From: Sungkyunkwania multivorans
Lineage (GTDB): Bacteria > Bacteroidota > Bacteroidia > Flavobacteriales > Flavobacteriaceae
Assembly: GCF_042675645.1 (NCBI RefSeq)
Contig: NZ_JBHTJH010000001.1
Location: 124,001 to 188,000, forward strand
Length of the DNA: 64,000 nt
Direction: 5' to 3'
The notes beneath the pieces are model-generated. The model did not search any database and was not told the DNA's origin. It worked only from the letters and a program-made list of their open reading frames with translations. A program made the position numbers and the translations under genes. Below are positions 42,824 through 50,988 of the stretch, piece after piece (the first letter of the stretch is position 1; every line of letters begins with the position of its first letter).

Positions 42824-44074
42824 ATGTCTGGATTACAATTGCTCAAAAATACATTTTTATTGTTGGTTTTTGTCAGTGTTTCTTGCGGAAAGAAGCTCAA
42901 GGTAGGCACCCCAAACATAAAAACCCCTTCGACTGCGCTCAGGGTGACACTAGAAAAAAAAGATATCATAGTTGGAGCAAACCAGACAACCAAATATTTT
43001 TCATTGTTGGAAAACAAGCGAGTCGCAGTAGTGGCCAATCAGACCAGCGTGATCTTTAGCAGCGACACCACCTGGACACATCTTGTAGACTCCTTGATCG
43101 CTGCAAAGGTCAATGTAAAAAAGGTCTTTGCGCCAGAACATGGATTTCGCGGAAAAGCAGATGCCGGTGAGCATGTGGAAGACGGCTTAGACAAAAAAAC
43201 GGGATTGCCCTTATTATCGCTTCATGGGAAAAATAAAAAACCAACCCAAGAGCAGCTCGATGATCTGGATATGATGATCTTCGATATCCAAGATGTAGGC
43301 GCTCGTTTCTATACGTATATTTCCACCCTTCATTATGTGATGGAAGCTTGTGCCGAAAAAGGAATTCCGCTGCTTATCTTGGATCGTCCCAATCCCAACG
43401 GGCATTATGTAGATGGCCCGGTTATGGAAGAGGCATTCAAAAGCTTTTTGGGCATGCATGCCATTCCGATCGTTCACGGAATGACCATTGCAGAATATGC
43501 ACAGATGATCAATGGCGAGCAGTGGCTTCAAGATGGTCTTCAATCTGAATTACATATCGTCCCCGTAAGGAATTACACCCATCAAGTAGCTTACAGCTTG
43601 CCGATAAAACCATCTCCCAATCTCCCCAACGATGTTGCGATCAATCTGTACCCCAGCATTTGTTTTTTCGAACAGACACCTGTAAGTCTCGGACGTGGAA
43701 CCGATATGCAATTTCAGGTTTTGGGCACACCAGACTATCGGATAGAAAAACATGCATTTAGCTTTACACCACGACCAAACGAAGGGTCAAGATATCCCAA
43801 ACACGAAGGAAAAGAATGTTGGGGAGAGGATCTGAGAACGACCGAATGGCTTTCGGAAATCAGACTCGATTGGTTGATCGACTGGTACAAAACCAATGAA
43901 CAAAACAACAAAGGTGTCCCCTTCTTCCAAAAGTACTTTTCGAGATTGGCAGGCACCAAAAAATTAGAAGAGCAGATCAAAGCCGGATGGACCGCCAAGC
44001 AGATAAAGGAAAGCTGGCAACCTGATCTGGAAAGGTATAAAAAAATACGAGCCAAATATTTGATATATGAATAG
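42824..44074 (+). CDS. DUF1343 lipoprotein, NamZ-like exo-beta-N-acetylmuramidase
   Basis: A 416-residue exported protein. The lipoprotein signal (LLLVFVSVSC, Cys21) supports the start. After a linker comes the DUF1343/GH171 domain: VAVVANQTSVIF, KKVFAPEHGFRGKADAGEHV, DMMIFDIQDVGARFYTYIST and LLILDRPNPNGHYVDGPV. NamZ of Bacillus removes MurNAc from the non-reducing end of peptidoglycan fragments, so this protein likely takes part in cell wall recycling or use. The linker at residues 31-43 is encoded by a dispersed repeat (42924-42949). Its start is 8 bases from the divergent permease start. Confidence 0.85.
   Translation: MSGLQLLKNTFLLLVFVSVSCGKKLKVGTPNIKTPSTALRVTLEKKDIIVGANQTTKYFSLLENKRVAVVANQTSVIFSSDTTWTHLVDSLIAAKVNVKKVFAPEHGFRGKADAGEHVEDGLDKKTGLPLLSLHGKNKKPTQEQLDDLDMMIFDIQDVGARFYTYISTLHYVMEACAEKGIPLLILDRPNPNGHYVDGPVMEEAFKSFLGMHAIPIVHGMTIAEYAQMINGEQWLQDGLQSELHIVPVRNYTHQVAYSLPIKPSPNLPNDVAINLYPSICFFEQTPVSLGRGTDMQFQVLGTPDYRIEKHAFSFTPRPNEGSRYPKHEGKECWGEDLRTTEWLSEIRLDWLIDWYKTNEQNNKGVPFFQKYFSRLAGTKKLEEQIKAGWTAKQIKESWQPDLERYKKIRAKYLIYE
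42924..42949. repeat. Dispersed repeat inside a coding region
   Basis: A 26-base segment containing CTTCGACTGCGCTCAGGGTG, a sequence type I know as a frequent extragenic repeat in Bacteroidetes and other bacteria. Here it lies in frame in the linker of the DUF1343 lipoprotein, right behind the lipobox, and adds about nine residues. Confidence 0.55.
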
Positions 44075-44092
44075 CTATAAAACTCTCGAATC

Positions 44093-44488
44093 ATGACACT
44101 AAACATGAGCATTCCAGCGCTCCTTTTTCCAGCAATTTCCCTCACTATGCTCGCGTATAACGCACGGTATTTGGCCATTGCCGCTTTGATACGGCAATTG
44201 CACGACGAATTTACAAACCGTCCTTCCGAGAATATTTCCCTTCAGATCAACAACTTGCGGAAAAGATTACGACTGATCAAGGGAATGCAAGCCGTCGCTA
44301 TCATCAGTTTTTTCACCAGTGTCGTGACCATGTTTCTCCTGTATGTAGAATGGATGCCATGGGCAAACGCCATCTTTGGGATAAGTCTCATTTGTTTGAT
44401 GATCTCCCTATTATTATCACTGATGGAAGTACAGATATCAACGCGGGCCTTGTCGATACGTTTAGATAATCTAGAAGAAAAGAAATAA
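44093..44488 (+). CDS. DUF2721 membrane protein
   Basis: A 131-residue protein. A short N-terminal hydrophobic helix (about 5-22), a charged helical middle (RQLHDEFTNRPSENISLQIN then NLRKRLRLIKGMQ) and two closely spaced membrane helices (about 65-85 and 90-112) fit DUF2721. Function unknown. It starts 18 bases past the NamZ-like gene and ends 3 bases before the next, so the three may be one operon. Confidence 0.75.
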   Translation: MTLNMSIPALLFPAISLTMLAYNARYLAIAALIRQLHDEFTNRPSENISLQINNLRKRLRLIKGMQAVAIISFFTSVVTMFLLYVEWMPWANAIFGISLICLMISLLLSLMEVQISTRALSIRLDNLEEKK

Positions 44489-44491
44489 CAT

Positions 44492-44821
44492 ATGACTCGG
44501 GATGAAGCTTTAAAAATATATGACCAAATCGTGGCTGCTTGCCCGAAGATAGAACGAAAAGGGAAAACGATGCCGTATACCTCAGCTAATGGCTATATGT
44601 TCTCACAATTGAATAAGACAGGAGAAATTGGCATCCGACTTTCCAAAACCGAAGGCAAAGCGTTCATGCAAAAATATCCAAGTTCTGGTCCTTTTAGGTC
44701 GTATGGTGCCGTGATGAAGGATTATGTGTTGATTCCTGAAGAATTACTGACCAATACCGATCTAATGGCTTCCTATTTAGAGAAAGCGCATCAATATGTA
44801 CTAACATTGCCGCCAAAATAG
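44492..44821 (+). CDS. TfoX N-terminal-like small protein
   Basis: A 109-residue protein resembling the TfoX/Sxy N-terminal domain: GYMFSQLNKTGEIGIRLSK then FMQKYPSSGPFRSYGAVMKDYVLIPEELL. In TfoX this domain helps switch on competence genes, but short one-domain homologs like this have no known role. It follows DUF2721 with a 3-base gap and ends 1 base before the stop of the convergent desaturase. Confidence 0.65.
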   Translation: MTRDEALKIYDQIVAACPKIERKGKTMPYTSANGYMFSQLNKTGEIGIRLSKTEGKAFMQKYPSSGPFRSYGAVMKDYVLIPEELLTNTDLMASYLEKAHQYVLTLPPK

Positions 44822-44822
44822 G

Positions 44823-45671
44823 TCACTGTTTTTTATGACCAAAGCCCGGGGCGTTGGTTGGAGGACGATAACCTTGAAAGGGTAATTTCAGCAATTTTCC
44901 GATATTGGAATTATCGTTGATGTCCGGATACGAATCCACTCCGTAAACGATATCCTCATTTCGCATCTTTGCGAAGGTACCAAACAGGCGATCCCAAATA
45001 GAAAAGATATTGCCGTAGTTGGTATCGGTGTACGGTAGCAAATTATGATGATGCACCTTATGCATATCTGGGGAGACGATGACCCAACTAATGGCATTAT
45101 CCACCCATTTTGGCATTTTGATATTCGCGTGGTTGAATTGCGAGAGTACCACGGATAGTGATTGATATAACATGATCATCCAAACGGGTGCTCCAACGAT
45201 GAAAACCGCAACACAAGTAAATAAAAAGCGTATCACGCTCTCGCCAGGATGATGGCGATTGGCAGTGGTGGTGTCGACGTGATTGTCGGTGTGATGGATG
45301 AGATGGAACATCCATAAGAATTTGGTCCGATGCTCCACCCAATGCGCAGTATACGCACCAACAAGGTCTAATATGGCAACCCCGACCAAGGCTGTAGCCC
45401 ACAGTGGTAACTCTAACCACTGAACAATCCCAAAATTATGGTTCACCACCCATTCACTGGTAAAGAACAAGATGGCTGCCAACCCAAAATTGATGACGAT
45501 CGTTGTCAACGTAAAGAAGATATTCGGCCAGGCATGTTTAAATTTCTTGTAGTCGAATTTAAAGAGGGGAACCCCATACTCCAGCAACCAGAAAAAAGTG
45601 ATTCCTCCAATCAGAATCAAGCTTCGGTGAGAAGAAGGGATGGTTTCAAAGTAGTTGATAATTGACTCCAT
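44823..45671 (-). CDS. Sterol desaturase/fatty acid hydroxylase family protein
   Basis: A 282-residue membrane enzyme with the di-iron histidine clusters of the family: HWVEH at 110-114, HLIHH at 123-127 plus H131, H140-H141, and HKVHHH at 204-209. About four to five membrane helices surround them. Such enzymes hydroxylate or desaturate lipids, carotenoids or sterols at a non-heme di-iron site. Bacteria of this group make no sterols, so a fatty acyl chain, sphingolipid or alkylglycerol-like substrate is more likely. Substrate open. The start ATG at 45671 gives a soluble 17-residue head before the first helix. Confidence 0.85.
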   Translation of the reverse strand: MESIINYFETIPSSHRSLILIGGITFFWLLEYGVPLFKFDYKKFKHAWPNIFFTLTTIVINFGLAAILFFTSEWVVNHNFGIVQWLELPLWATALVGVAILDLVGAYTAHWVEHRTKFLWMFHLIHHTDNHVDTTTANRHHPGESVIRFLFTCVAVFIVGAPVWMIMLYQSLSVVLSQFNHANIKMPKWVDNAISWVIVSPDMHKVHHHNLLPYTDTNYGNIFSIWDRLFGTFAKMRNEDIVYGVDSYPDINDNSNIGKLLKLPFQGYRPPTNAPGFGHKKQ

Positions 45672-45797
45672 GGCATATTTCCTTTAAAGCGGCAATTTGA
45701 TGATGAAAATTACGAAATTCTAAATATTCTGCATGCATCATTCTCAAATTTCAATGAGATCTTGCTCCAATGTAACGAAAAGGTCACCTCGGCTGAA

Positions 45798-46292
45798 TTA
45801 CTTTGGGATCCGCTTCTTCATCTCTTCAACAATGTTATAGGCCGCTGGACATATAGCAACATTCTTCAAGGTCAAGTCACTGATCTGATAGAATTTCTTC
45901 CGATCGGTATGTGGATATTCCCTACACGCCTTCGGACGTACATCGTAGATCATACACTCGTTATCATCTGCCAAGAAGGTACACGGAACGCTTTTTAGCA
46001 CATAATGATCGTCCTCATCAAAATGCAAGTATTGCGCTATAAAGCGATGCTCTTTCATTTTGAAGTGTTTGGAGATGCGAGCGATGTCCGCATTGGTAAA
46101 TAGCGGGCCGGTGGTCTTACAGCAATTTGCACAACTGAGACAATCGGTGCGTTCGAACTCCTCGTCATGGATCTCTTGCATCGTATAATCCAAATCCTTA
46201 GGTGGCTTCTTTTTTAACTTCGCAAAGTATTTCTTGTTCTCTGGATGCTTATCTTTGGCCAGCTTTGGGAGCTCTTTTTGAAATTCTTCCAT
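45798..46292 (-). CDS. YkgJ family Cys-rich metal-binding protein
   Basis: A 164-residue protein of the YkgJ/CxxCxxCC family: C51, C54, C57 and C58 in DCLSCANCCKTTGPLF, then CTFLADDNECMIYDVRPKACREYP with further Cys and the RP-AC motif. The family is thought to bind zinc or an iron-sulfur cluster; function unknown. A dispersed palindromic element lies directly in front of its start codon. Confidence 0.8.
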   Translation of the reverse strand: MEEFQKELPKLAKDKHPENKKYFAKLKKKPPKDLDYTMQEIHDEEFERTDCLSCANCCKTTGPLFTNADIARISKHFKMKEHRFIAQYLHFDEDDHYVLKSVPCTFLADDNECMIYDVRPKACREYPHTDRKKFYQISDLTLKNVAICPAAYNIVEEMKKRIPK

Positions 46293-46302
46293 ACAATTAT
46301 TT

Positions 46303-46366
46303 TGTCATTCCTGCGGAAGCAGGAATCCAAAGTTAATAGATTCCGCATCAAGTGCGGAATGACAAT
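46303..46366. repeat. Compound palindromic extragenic element
   Basis: TGTCATTCC at the left end pairs with GGAATGACA at the right end. Inside are two hairpins, TTCCTGC-GGAA-GCAGGAA near 46308-46325 and ATTCCGCA-TCAAG-TGCGGAAT near 46340-46360. It fills most of the 83 bases between two divergent start codons. Elements of the form GTCATTCCTGCG...GCAGGAATCC are common in flavobacterial genomes as dispersed repeats. Confidence 0.7.
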
Positions 46367-46375
46367 TCAATCAAA

Positions 46376-47092
46376 ATGTCAAAAGACCTATTTGGAAAAG
46401 CCATCTTGGACTACCATCTTGGAAAGTATACCGAGGACCTAAAGACCGAAACCTCCATTTCCGAAGAGGATGACCTGCCGCTACCCTATCTTTTCCGTGC
46501 TTATGCTGAAATGCCAAGGATTGAGCAGCAGGCCTTGCAACTGTCAAAAGGAAAGGTGTTGGATGTGGGTTGTGGTGCAGGAAGCCACGCTTTGTATCTT
46601 CAAAATGAGCGAGGTCTCGAAGTTACTGCTATTGATATTTCTGAAGGTGCCATTGCGACCTGCAAATTAAGAGGTGTTGAAGATGCAAGACACCAAGATC
46701 TGATGCAGATGGAAGGGGAAACCTTTGACACCATCTTACTATTGATGAATGGTGCAGGTTTGTGCGGTCGTTTAAATCGCATCTCCACCTTCCTTCAACA
46801 ATTGAAAAGACTTTTGAGACCCAACGGACAGATATTACTCGATTCTTCCGACATCATTTACATGTTTGACGAAGATGAGGATGGTGGTCGGTTAATTCCA
46901 GCCGATATGGCCTATTACGGTGAGTTGGATTATATTGTGAAGTATAAAGGCGATGTAGAACCGCCCTTCGATTGGATGTATATCGATTACAATACCCTAC
47001 AAAATGCTGCCATTGCGAATGGCTTTGATTGCGAACTTATAGAGGAAGGTAATCACTACGATTATTTAGCTAGGCTTACTGAGGCCTTGTAA
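46376..47092 (+). CDS. Class I SAM-dependent methyltransferase
   Basis: A 238-residue methyltransferase starting at the ATG at 46376 (MSKDLFGKAILDYHLGKY); an upstream in-frame ATG lies inside the palindromic element and is less likely. Motif I is KVLDVGCGAGSHALYLQ near 59-75, motif II LEVTAIDISEGAI, and motif post-I DTILLLMNGAGLCG. The type is the general Methyltransf_25/11 fold. Substrate unknown. Its last 17 bases overlap the end of the convergent DUF2059 gene. Confidence 0.85.
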   Translation: MSKDLFGKAILDYHLGKYTEDLKTETSISEEDDLPLPYLFRAYAEMPRIEQQALQLSKGKVLDVGCGAGSHALYLQNERGLEVTAIDISEGAIATCKLRGVEDARHQDLMQMEGETFDTILLLMNGAGLCGRLNRISTFLQQLKRLLRPNGQILLDSSDIIYMFDEDEDGGRLIPADMAYYGELDYIVKYKGDVEPPFDWMYIDYNTLQNAAIANGFDCELIEEGNHYDYLARLTEAL

Positions 47093-47615
47093 ATCCCTTT
47101 TCTTTCAAGCGACCCGTCATTTCTCGATAAAGCGCACTACTCCAATCTTGAGATATCTGACCTACAATTTTGGTCAACTCAGCTTGCGTATCGATGATCT
47201 TCTGTCCTGCCACTGTTTTGTAAAAAACCCCAACTTCACGCCGTTGTTCATCGGTTAGCTTACTGCGGTCTGCTTTAAGTTGTTGGCCGGCATCCGACTC
47301 ATAGAATGCGATCATGTTCTTTATATCCTCATTGTTGAAATGCGCCCTATATGCAGAGACCATGATGGCCTTCAGATCATTCACGGATTTCGTTTTGCTT
47401 TCCTTTAATTCGGTCCAAACACTTTCGGGCACATTTTGGGAGGCGTATTGCTGTTTTAGCAGCACGAATAACTGATCTACGGCATCTTCATACAGTTCTT
47501 GTGTGCCATTGACCCTTAAATAGTGAAGTGTATTATCTACAAAAGAGCTACTGTTGGTCTGTGCAAAGCTGATCAATGGTAAAATAGCTACCAAAAAGAA
47601 TAATCTCGTTTTCAT
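47076..47615 (-). CDS. DUF2059 exported protein
   Basis: A 179-residue protein with a clear signal peptide (1-18, ending SFAQ). The domain marks are AYRAHFNNEDIKNMIAFYES and DAGQQLKADRSKLTDEQRR, as in DUF2059 proteins that are periplasmic helical bundles. Function unknown. It overlaps the end of the convergent methyltransferase by 17 bases. Confidence 0.8.
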   Translation of the reverse strand: MKTRLFFLVAILPLISFAQTNSSSFVDNTLHYLRVNGTQELYEDAVDQLFVLLKQQYASQNVPESVWTELKESKTKSVNDLKAIMVSAYRAHFNNEDIKNMIAFYESDAGQQLKADRSKLTDEQRREVGVFYKTVAGQKIIDTQAELTKIVGQISQDWSSALYREMTGRLKEKGFTRPQ

Positions 47616-47684
47616 AAACGTTCGAATTTTGAATTGAAAAATACAAAAAAACCATAGCCTGTTGAATTCCAGACGTGAACAATT

Positions 47685-48137
47685 TTATTCTTTGGATAAG
47701 ATATCATTTACAATAGCCAAATGATGAACGGTATGTATTTTTAGAAACTTTTTGGCCTTCTTTGTGTTCATATGACCAAAATAAGGATGCTCAAAAAAGG
47801 CATTGGAATGGAAATTATCGAATTTCAATAGTTCTTCATGAGCCTTTTCAAGCTGTCGAGACAGTGTTTCCTGAGTAATTTCGTCGGTTGTTCTGCTCGC
47901 CTTGGGTGCCCTGCCTTTACCTCGTGGAATCTTACCAATCGTCATGATCGCTGCTCCCAAAAACGAAAACTTGGGTCTATAGTCTTTCGGATTTGCCCTT
48001 TCAAGTTGTTTGCACACCCCGATGACCACCTTCAAACTATGATCTAGATGCCACCCGACAGATACCTTAGAAACTGCGGGGTTCTCTTTCTTCCATTCAG
48101 GTATCAGCCTTTCAATCGCAACAAGATAATTGGCCAT
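47685..48137 (-). CDS. DUF1569/DinB-like four-helix protein
   Basis: A 150-residue cytoplasmic protein. Three His residues in the expected places (GWHLDHSLKVV near 27-37 and HTVHHLAIVNDIL near the end) match the metal site of DinB-like proteins, here of the DUF1569 branch; the middle has FLGAAIMTIGKIPRGKGRAP. DinB-like folds include thiol-S-transferases, but no function is known for this branch. It follows queE after 4 bases, so it is co-transcribed with it. Confidence 0.7.
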   Translation of the reverse strand: MANYLVAIERLIPEWKKENPAVSKVSVGWHLDHSLKVVIGVCKQLERANPKDYRPKFSFLGAAIMTIGKIPRGKGRAPKASRTTDEITQETLSRQLEKAHEELLKFDNFHSNAFFEHPYFGHMNTKKAKKFLKIHTVHHLAIVNDILSKE

Positions 48138-48141
48138 ATTG

Positions 48142-48774
48142 TTAAGGGATATTCAAATATTTATGCGTTTGTAACGATACTTTCCATTTTGGATGCTCCA
48201 TAACATAATCGACGATTGCTGGAATCATTTTATCTCGTTTGCTCCATTCTGGCTGCAAGTACAATATACAGTCTTTCCCAACCTTGGAAGCCTGCTCTTC
48301 AGCAAATTGAAAGTCATGATGATTGTAAACGATCACTTTTAGCTCATTTGCAACCTTATATGCTTGTTCTACGGGTAATTTCATCTTCTTAGGAGACAAA
48401 CAAAACCAATCCCAATGTCCGGTCACGGCATAGGCGCCCGAGGTCTCGATATGAGTTTGCATGCCTTTCGCCTTTAACTGTGATGTGAGCGGCTCCATAT
48501 TCCAGGTCAAGGGTTCACCACCGGTTACAACGATCGTATCCGAATACTTGGCTGCGTTCTCCACTATGTGTTCGACAGCTGTGGGTGGATGTGTCTCGGC
48601 ATTCCAACTTTCCTTCACATCACACCAATGGCAGCCAACATCACAACCACCCACCCGAATAAAATAAGCAGCAGTTCCTTTGTGATATCCTTCTCCTTGG
48701 ATGGTATAGAACTCTTCCATCAATGGCAATACTAGTCCCTTCGCTACCAACGTCTGTGTCTCTGTTTTGATCAT
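48142..48774 (-). CDS. queE: 7-carboxy-7-deazaguanine synthase QueE
   Basis: A 210-residue radical SAM enzyme that turns 6-carboxy-tetrahydropterin into 7-carboxy-7-deazaguanine for queuosine. The cluster-binding Cys are C44, C48 and C51 in GGCDVGCHWCD (Cx3Cx2C), preceded by EFYTIQGEGYHKGTAAYFIR and followed by VVTGGEPLTWN and HIETSGAY. Length and spacing fit the QueE type. The ATG at 48774 stands only 4 bases behind a perfect minus-7 element, so the mRNA may be leaderless. queC, queD and queF are not nearby. Confidence 0.93.
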   Translation of the reverse strand: MIKTETQTLVAKGLVLPLMEEFYTIQGEGYHKGTAAYFIRVGGCDVGCHWCDVKESWNAETHPPTAVEHIVENAAKYSDTIVVTGGEPLTWNMEPLTSQLKAKGMQTHIETSGAYAVTGHWDWFCLSPKKMKLPVEQAYKVANELKVIVYNHHDFQFAEEQASKVGKDCILYLQPEWSKRDKMIPAIVDYVMEHPKWKVSLQTHKYLNIP

Positions 48775-48778
48775 GGGG

Positions 48779-48786
48779 CAAAGATA
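48779..48786 (-). promoter_or_regulatory. Minus-7 promoter element of queE
   Basis: TATCTTTG on the minus strand matches TAnnTTTG exactly. Its last base is 4 bases from the queE ATG, so transcription should begin at or next to the start codon. Confidence 0.5.
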
Positions 48787-48834
48787 TTCTTTAGTTGGCA
48801 GTTTTCAATTGAAGGTCAACAGTTTTCTTATGAT

Positions 48835-49275
48835 CTACTTCACCGCAACTACTTCGATCTCGATTTTGGCACCGACCGCCAATCCGGCTGCTGCAAAAGT
48901 GGTACGTGCTGGTCTGTTAGGGAAATATTGTGTATATACTTCGTTAAAGTCAGCAAAATCATTGATATCACTTAAAATTACTGTACATTTTACCACCTTG
49001 CCCAAAGAGCTACCGTGATGTTCTAGAACCGCCTTTATATTCGCTATACATTGGCGTGTTTCGGCTTTAATACCTCCAGGGACCAATTTTCTTACTGAGT
49101 GATCCATTCCCACTTGTCCGGCCAGAAAGAGCATGTCACCGACCTGAACCGCATCGCTAAATGGGGCATTCTGTTTCTTTGGCTCATGAGATTTATGAAA
49201 GACTGGCACTTGATCCTGTTTGCACGACAGACATATCAAAAAAATAATAACGGCTAAAAAGTTTATATGTCGCAT
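48835..49275 (-). CDS. RidA/YjgF-family lipoprotein
   Basis: A 146-residue RidA-family protein with an unusual lipoprotein signal: from the ATG at 49275 the sequence is MRHINFLAVIIFLICLSCKQ, with Cys18 as the lipid site. The RidA domain follows: PFSDAVQVGDMLFLAGQVG, CIANIKAVLEHHGSSLGKVVK, NEVYTQYFPNRPARTTFAAAGL (the Arg of RPART matches the active-site Arg). Cytosolic RidA hydrolyses 2-aminoacrylate; an envelope-anchored form would act on something else. Isolated gene. Confidence 0.82.
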   Translation of the reverse strand: MRHINFLAVIIFLICLSCKQDQVPVFHKSHEPKKQNAPFSDAVQVGDMLFLAGQVGMDHSVRKLVPGGIKAETRQCIANIKAVLEHHGSSLGKVVKCTVILSDINDFADFNEVYTQYFPNRPARTTFAAAGLAVGAKIEIEVVAVK

Positions 49276-49352
49276 AGTAAAAGTTTTATGTTTAAGGTTG
49301 AATCCTTTAACCATTTTGAAATTTAAAGTATTTTTATCAAAATTTCATTGCA

Positions 49353-50897
49353 ATGAGCGATACTTCACAATTTTTGGAATTCATCAACGAAGGATATAAA
49401 ACAAAAGGGGACTATATCACCATGGGAGCTGCGATGCTTGGTGAGGAGACCATCACTGGCGCACATGTAAAAATCCCTCTAAAGACTTTGAATCGTCATG
49501 GGCTAATTGCAGGGGCCACTGGAACAGGAAAGACCAAAACCTTGCAGGTGATCGCAGAAAATCTATCAGAAAAAGGCATCCCTGTCCTGTTGATGGACCT
49601 AAAAGGAGATCTAAGTGGATTGGCACAACCTAGCCCTGGCCATCCAAAGATAGACGAACGACACGAAAAGATCGGTATCCCATTTACTCCAAAGCCTTTT
49701 CCTGTAGAAATATTAAGTCTTTCCGAACAGGAAGGTGTACGTCTACGTGCCACCGTCTCGGAGTTTGGGCCAGTATTGTTGTCGAGGATATTGGACCTCA
49801 ATGACACCCAATCTGGCGTTGTAGCCGTAATCTTCAAATTTTGTGATGACAACAAGCTGCCATTGCTCGACCTGAAAGACTTTAAGAAGGTATTGCAATT
49901 CGCAACTGATGAGGGAAAGAAAGAATTCCAAGATCTTTATGGGAGGATCTCTACTGCTTCGACTGGTGCCATCCTGAGAAAGGTCATCGAGATCGAACAG
50001 CAAGGCGGAGAGCTATTTTTTGGTGAAAAATCCTTTGATGTCGATGATCTCACACGAATCGACGAAAATGGTAGAGGATATATCAATATCATTCGATTGA
50101 CAGACATTCAAGATAAGCCAAAACTCTTCTCCACCTTTATGTTGAGCTTGTTAGCCGAGATCTATTCTACCTTTCCAGAACAAGGTGACAGTGACCAGCC
50201 GGAATTGATATTATTCATCGATGAAGCGCACCTCATCTTTAAAGAAGCCTCCGACGCATTGCTCGATCAGATAGAGAGTATTGTAAAACTGATTCGTTCT
50301 AAAGGAGTTGGCCTTTATTTTGTGACTCAGAATCCGACCGATGTACCAGATGCTGTACTAGCGCAATTAGGGTTGAAAGTGCAACATGCACTGCGTGCAT
50401 TTACCGCAAAAGACCGCAAGGCGATAAAAATGACAGCCCAAAACTATCCGGATTCTGAATATTATAATACCGCAGAGGTCCTGACCTCGCTAGGTATAGG
50501 CGAGGCCCTGATCACCGCTTTGGACGAAAAGGGACGCCCCACGCCTCTGGCAGCCACAATGCTTCGCGCCCCGATGAGCCGAATGGATGTACTTACCGAA
50601 GGTGAACTGAAGGCCTTGATCGAGAATTCCAAATTGATAAAAAAGTACAATGAAGAAGTAGATCGCGATTCTGCATACGAAATTTTGAATGAAAAGATAG
50701 CAAAAGCTGAAGCCGATAGGGCGAAGGCCGAAAAAGAAGAAGCCGAACGAAAGGAAAAGGAACGAGCCGCTAGAACTTCGTCCCGCTCTAGAAGCACCAG
50801 TAGAAGAAGTACTCGAATGAATCCTGTTGTAAAAGTGCTGACCAGCGCCACCTTTATCCGCGGTGTGATGGGCGTATTGAAGAAAGTGATGAAGTAG
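49353..50897 (+). CDS. HerA-like/DUF853 ATPase
   Basis: A 514-residue ATPase of the HerA/VirB4 type (DUF853 branch). Walker A is GATGTGKT at 54-61, Walker B is ELILFIDEAHLIF near 285-297, and the sensor part has FVTQNPTDVPDAVLAQLG. The last 90 residues are a charged coiled coil (KAEADRAKAEKEEAERKEKE) and a Ser/Arg-rich stretch. HerA ATPases pump DNA with nuclease NurA in archaea; bacterial DUF853 proteins have no settled role, and no nuclease gene is adjacent. Cytoplasmic, single gene. Confidence 0.85.
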   Translation: MSDTSQFLEFINEGYKTKGDYITMGAAMLGEETITGAHVKIPLKTLNRHGLIAGATGTGKTKTLQVIAENLSEKGIPVLLMDLKGDLSGLAQPSPGHPKIDERHEKIGIPFTPKPFPVEILSLSEQEGVRLRATVSEFGPVLLSRILDLNDTQSGVVAVIFKFCDDNKLPLLDLKDFKKVLQFATDEGKKEFQDLYGRISTASTGAILRKVIEIEQQGGELFFGEKSFDVDDLTRIDENGRGYINIIRLTDIQDKPKLFSTFMLSLLAEIYSTFPEQGDSDQPELILFIDEAHLIFKEASDALLDQIESIVKLIRSKGVGLYFVTQNPTDVPDAVLAQLGLKVQHALRAFTAKDRKAIKMTAQNYPDSEYYNTAEVLTSLGIGEALITALDEKGRPTPLAATMLRAPMSRMDVLTEGELKALIENSKLIKKYNEEVDRDSAYEILNEKIAKAEADRAKAEKEEAERKEKERAARTSSRSRSTSRRSTRMNPVVKVLTSATFIRGVMGVLKKVMK

Positions 50898-50902
50898 TTC
50901 TA

Positions 50903-50960
50903 GGTTTTTGGTTTTTGGTTTTTGGTTTTTGGTTTTTGGTTTTTGGTTTTTGGTTTTTGG
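50903..50960. repeat. Heptanucleotide tandem repeat (GGTTTTT)8
   Basis: Eight uninterrupted perfect copies of GGTTTTT from 50903 to 50958, then GG, followed by a run of nine A after TA. It starts 5 bases past the stop of the HerA-like gene and ends 28 bases before the ATG of the lipoprotein gene at 50989. A repeat of this kind can change length by slippage. Confidence 0.9.
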
Positions 50961-50988
50961 TAAAAAAAAATTATTATTTCAATATTAC

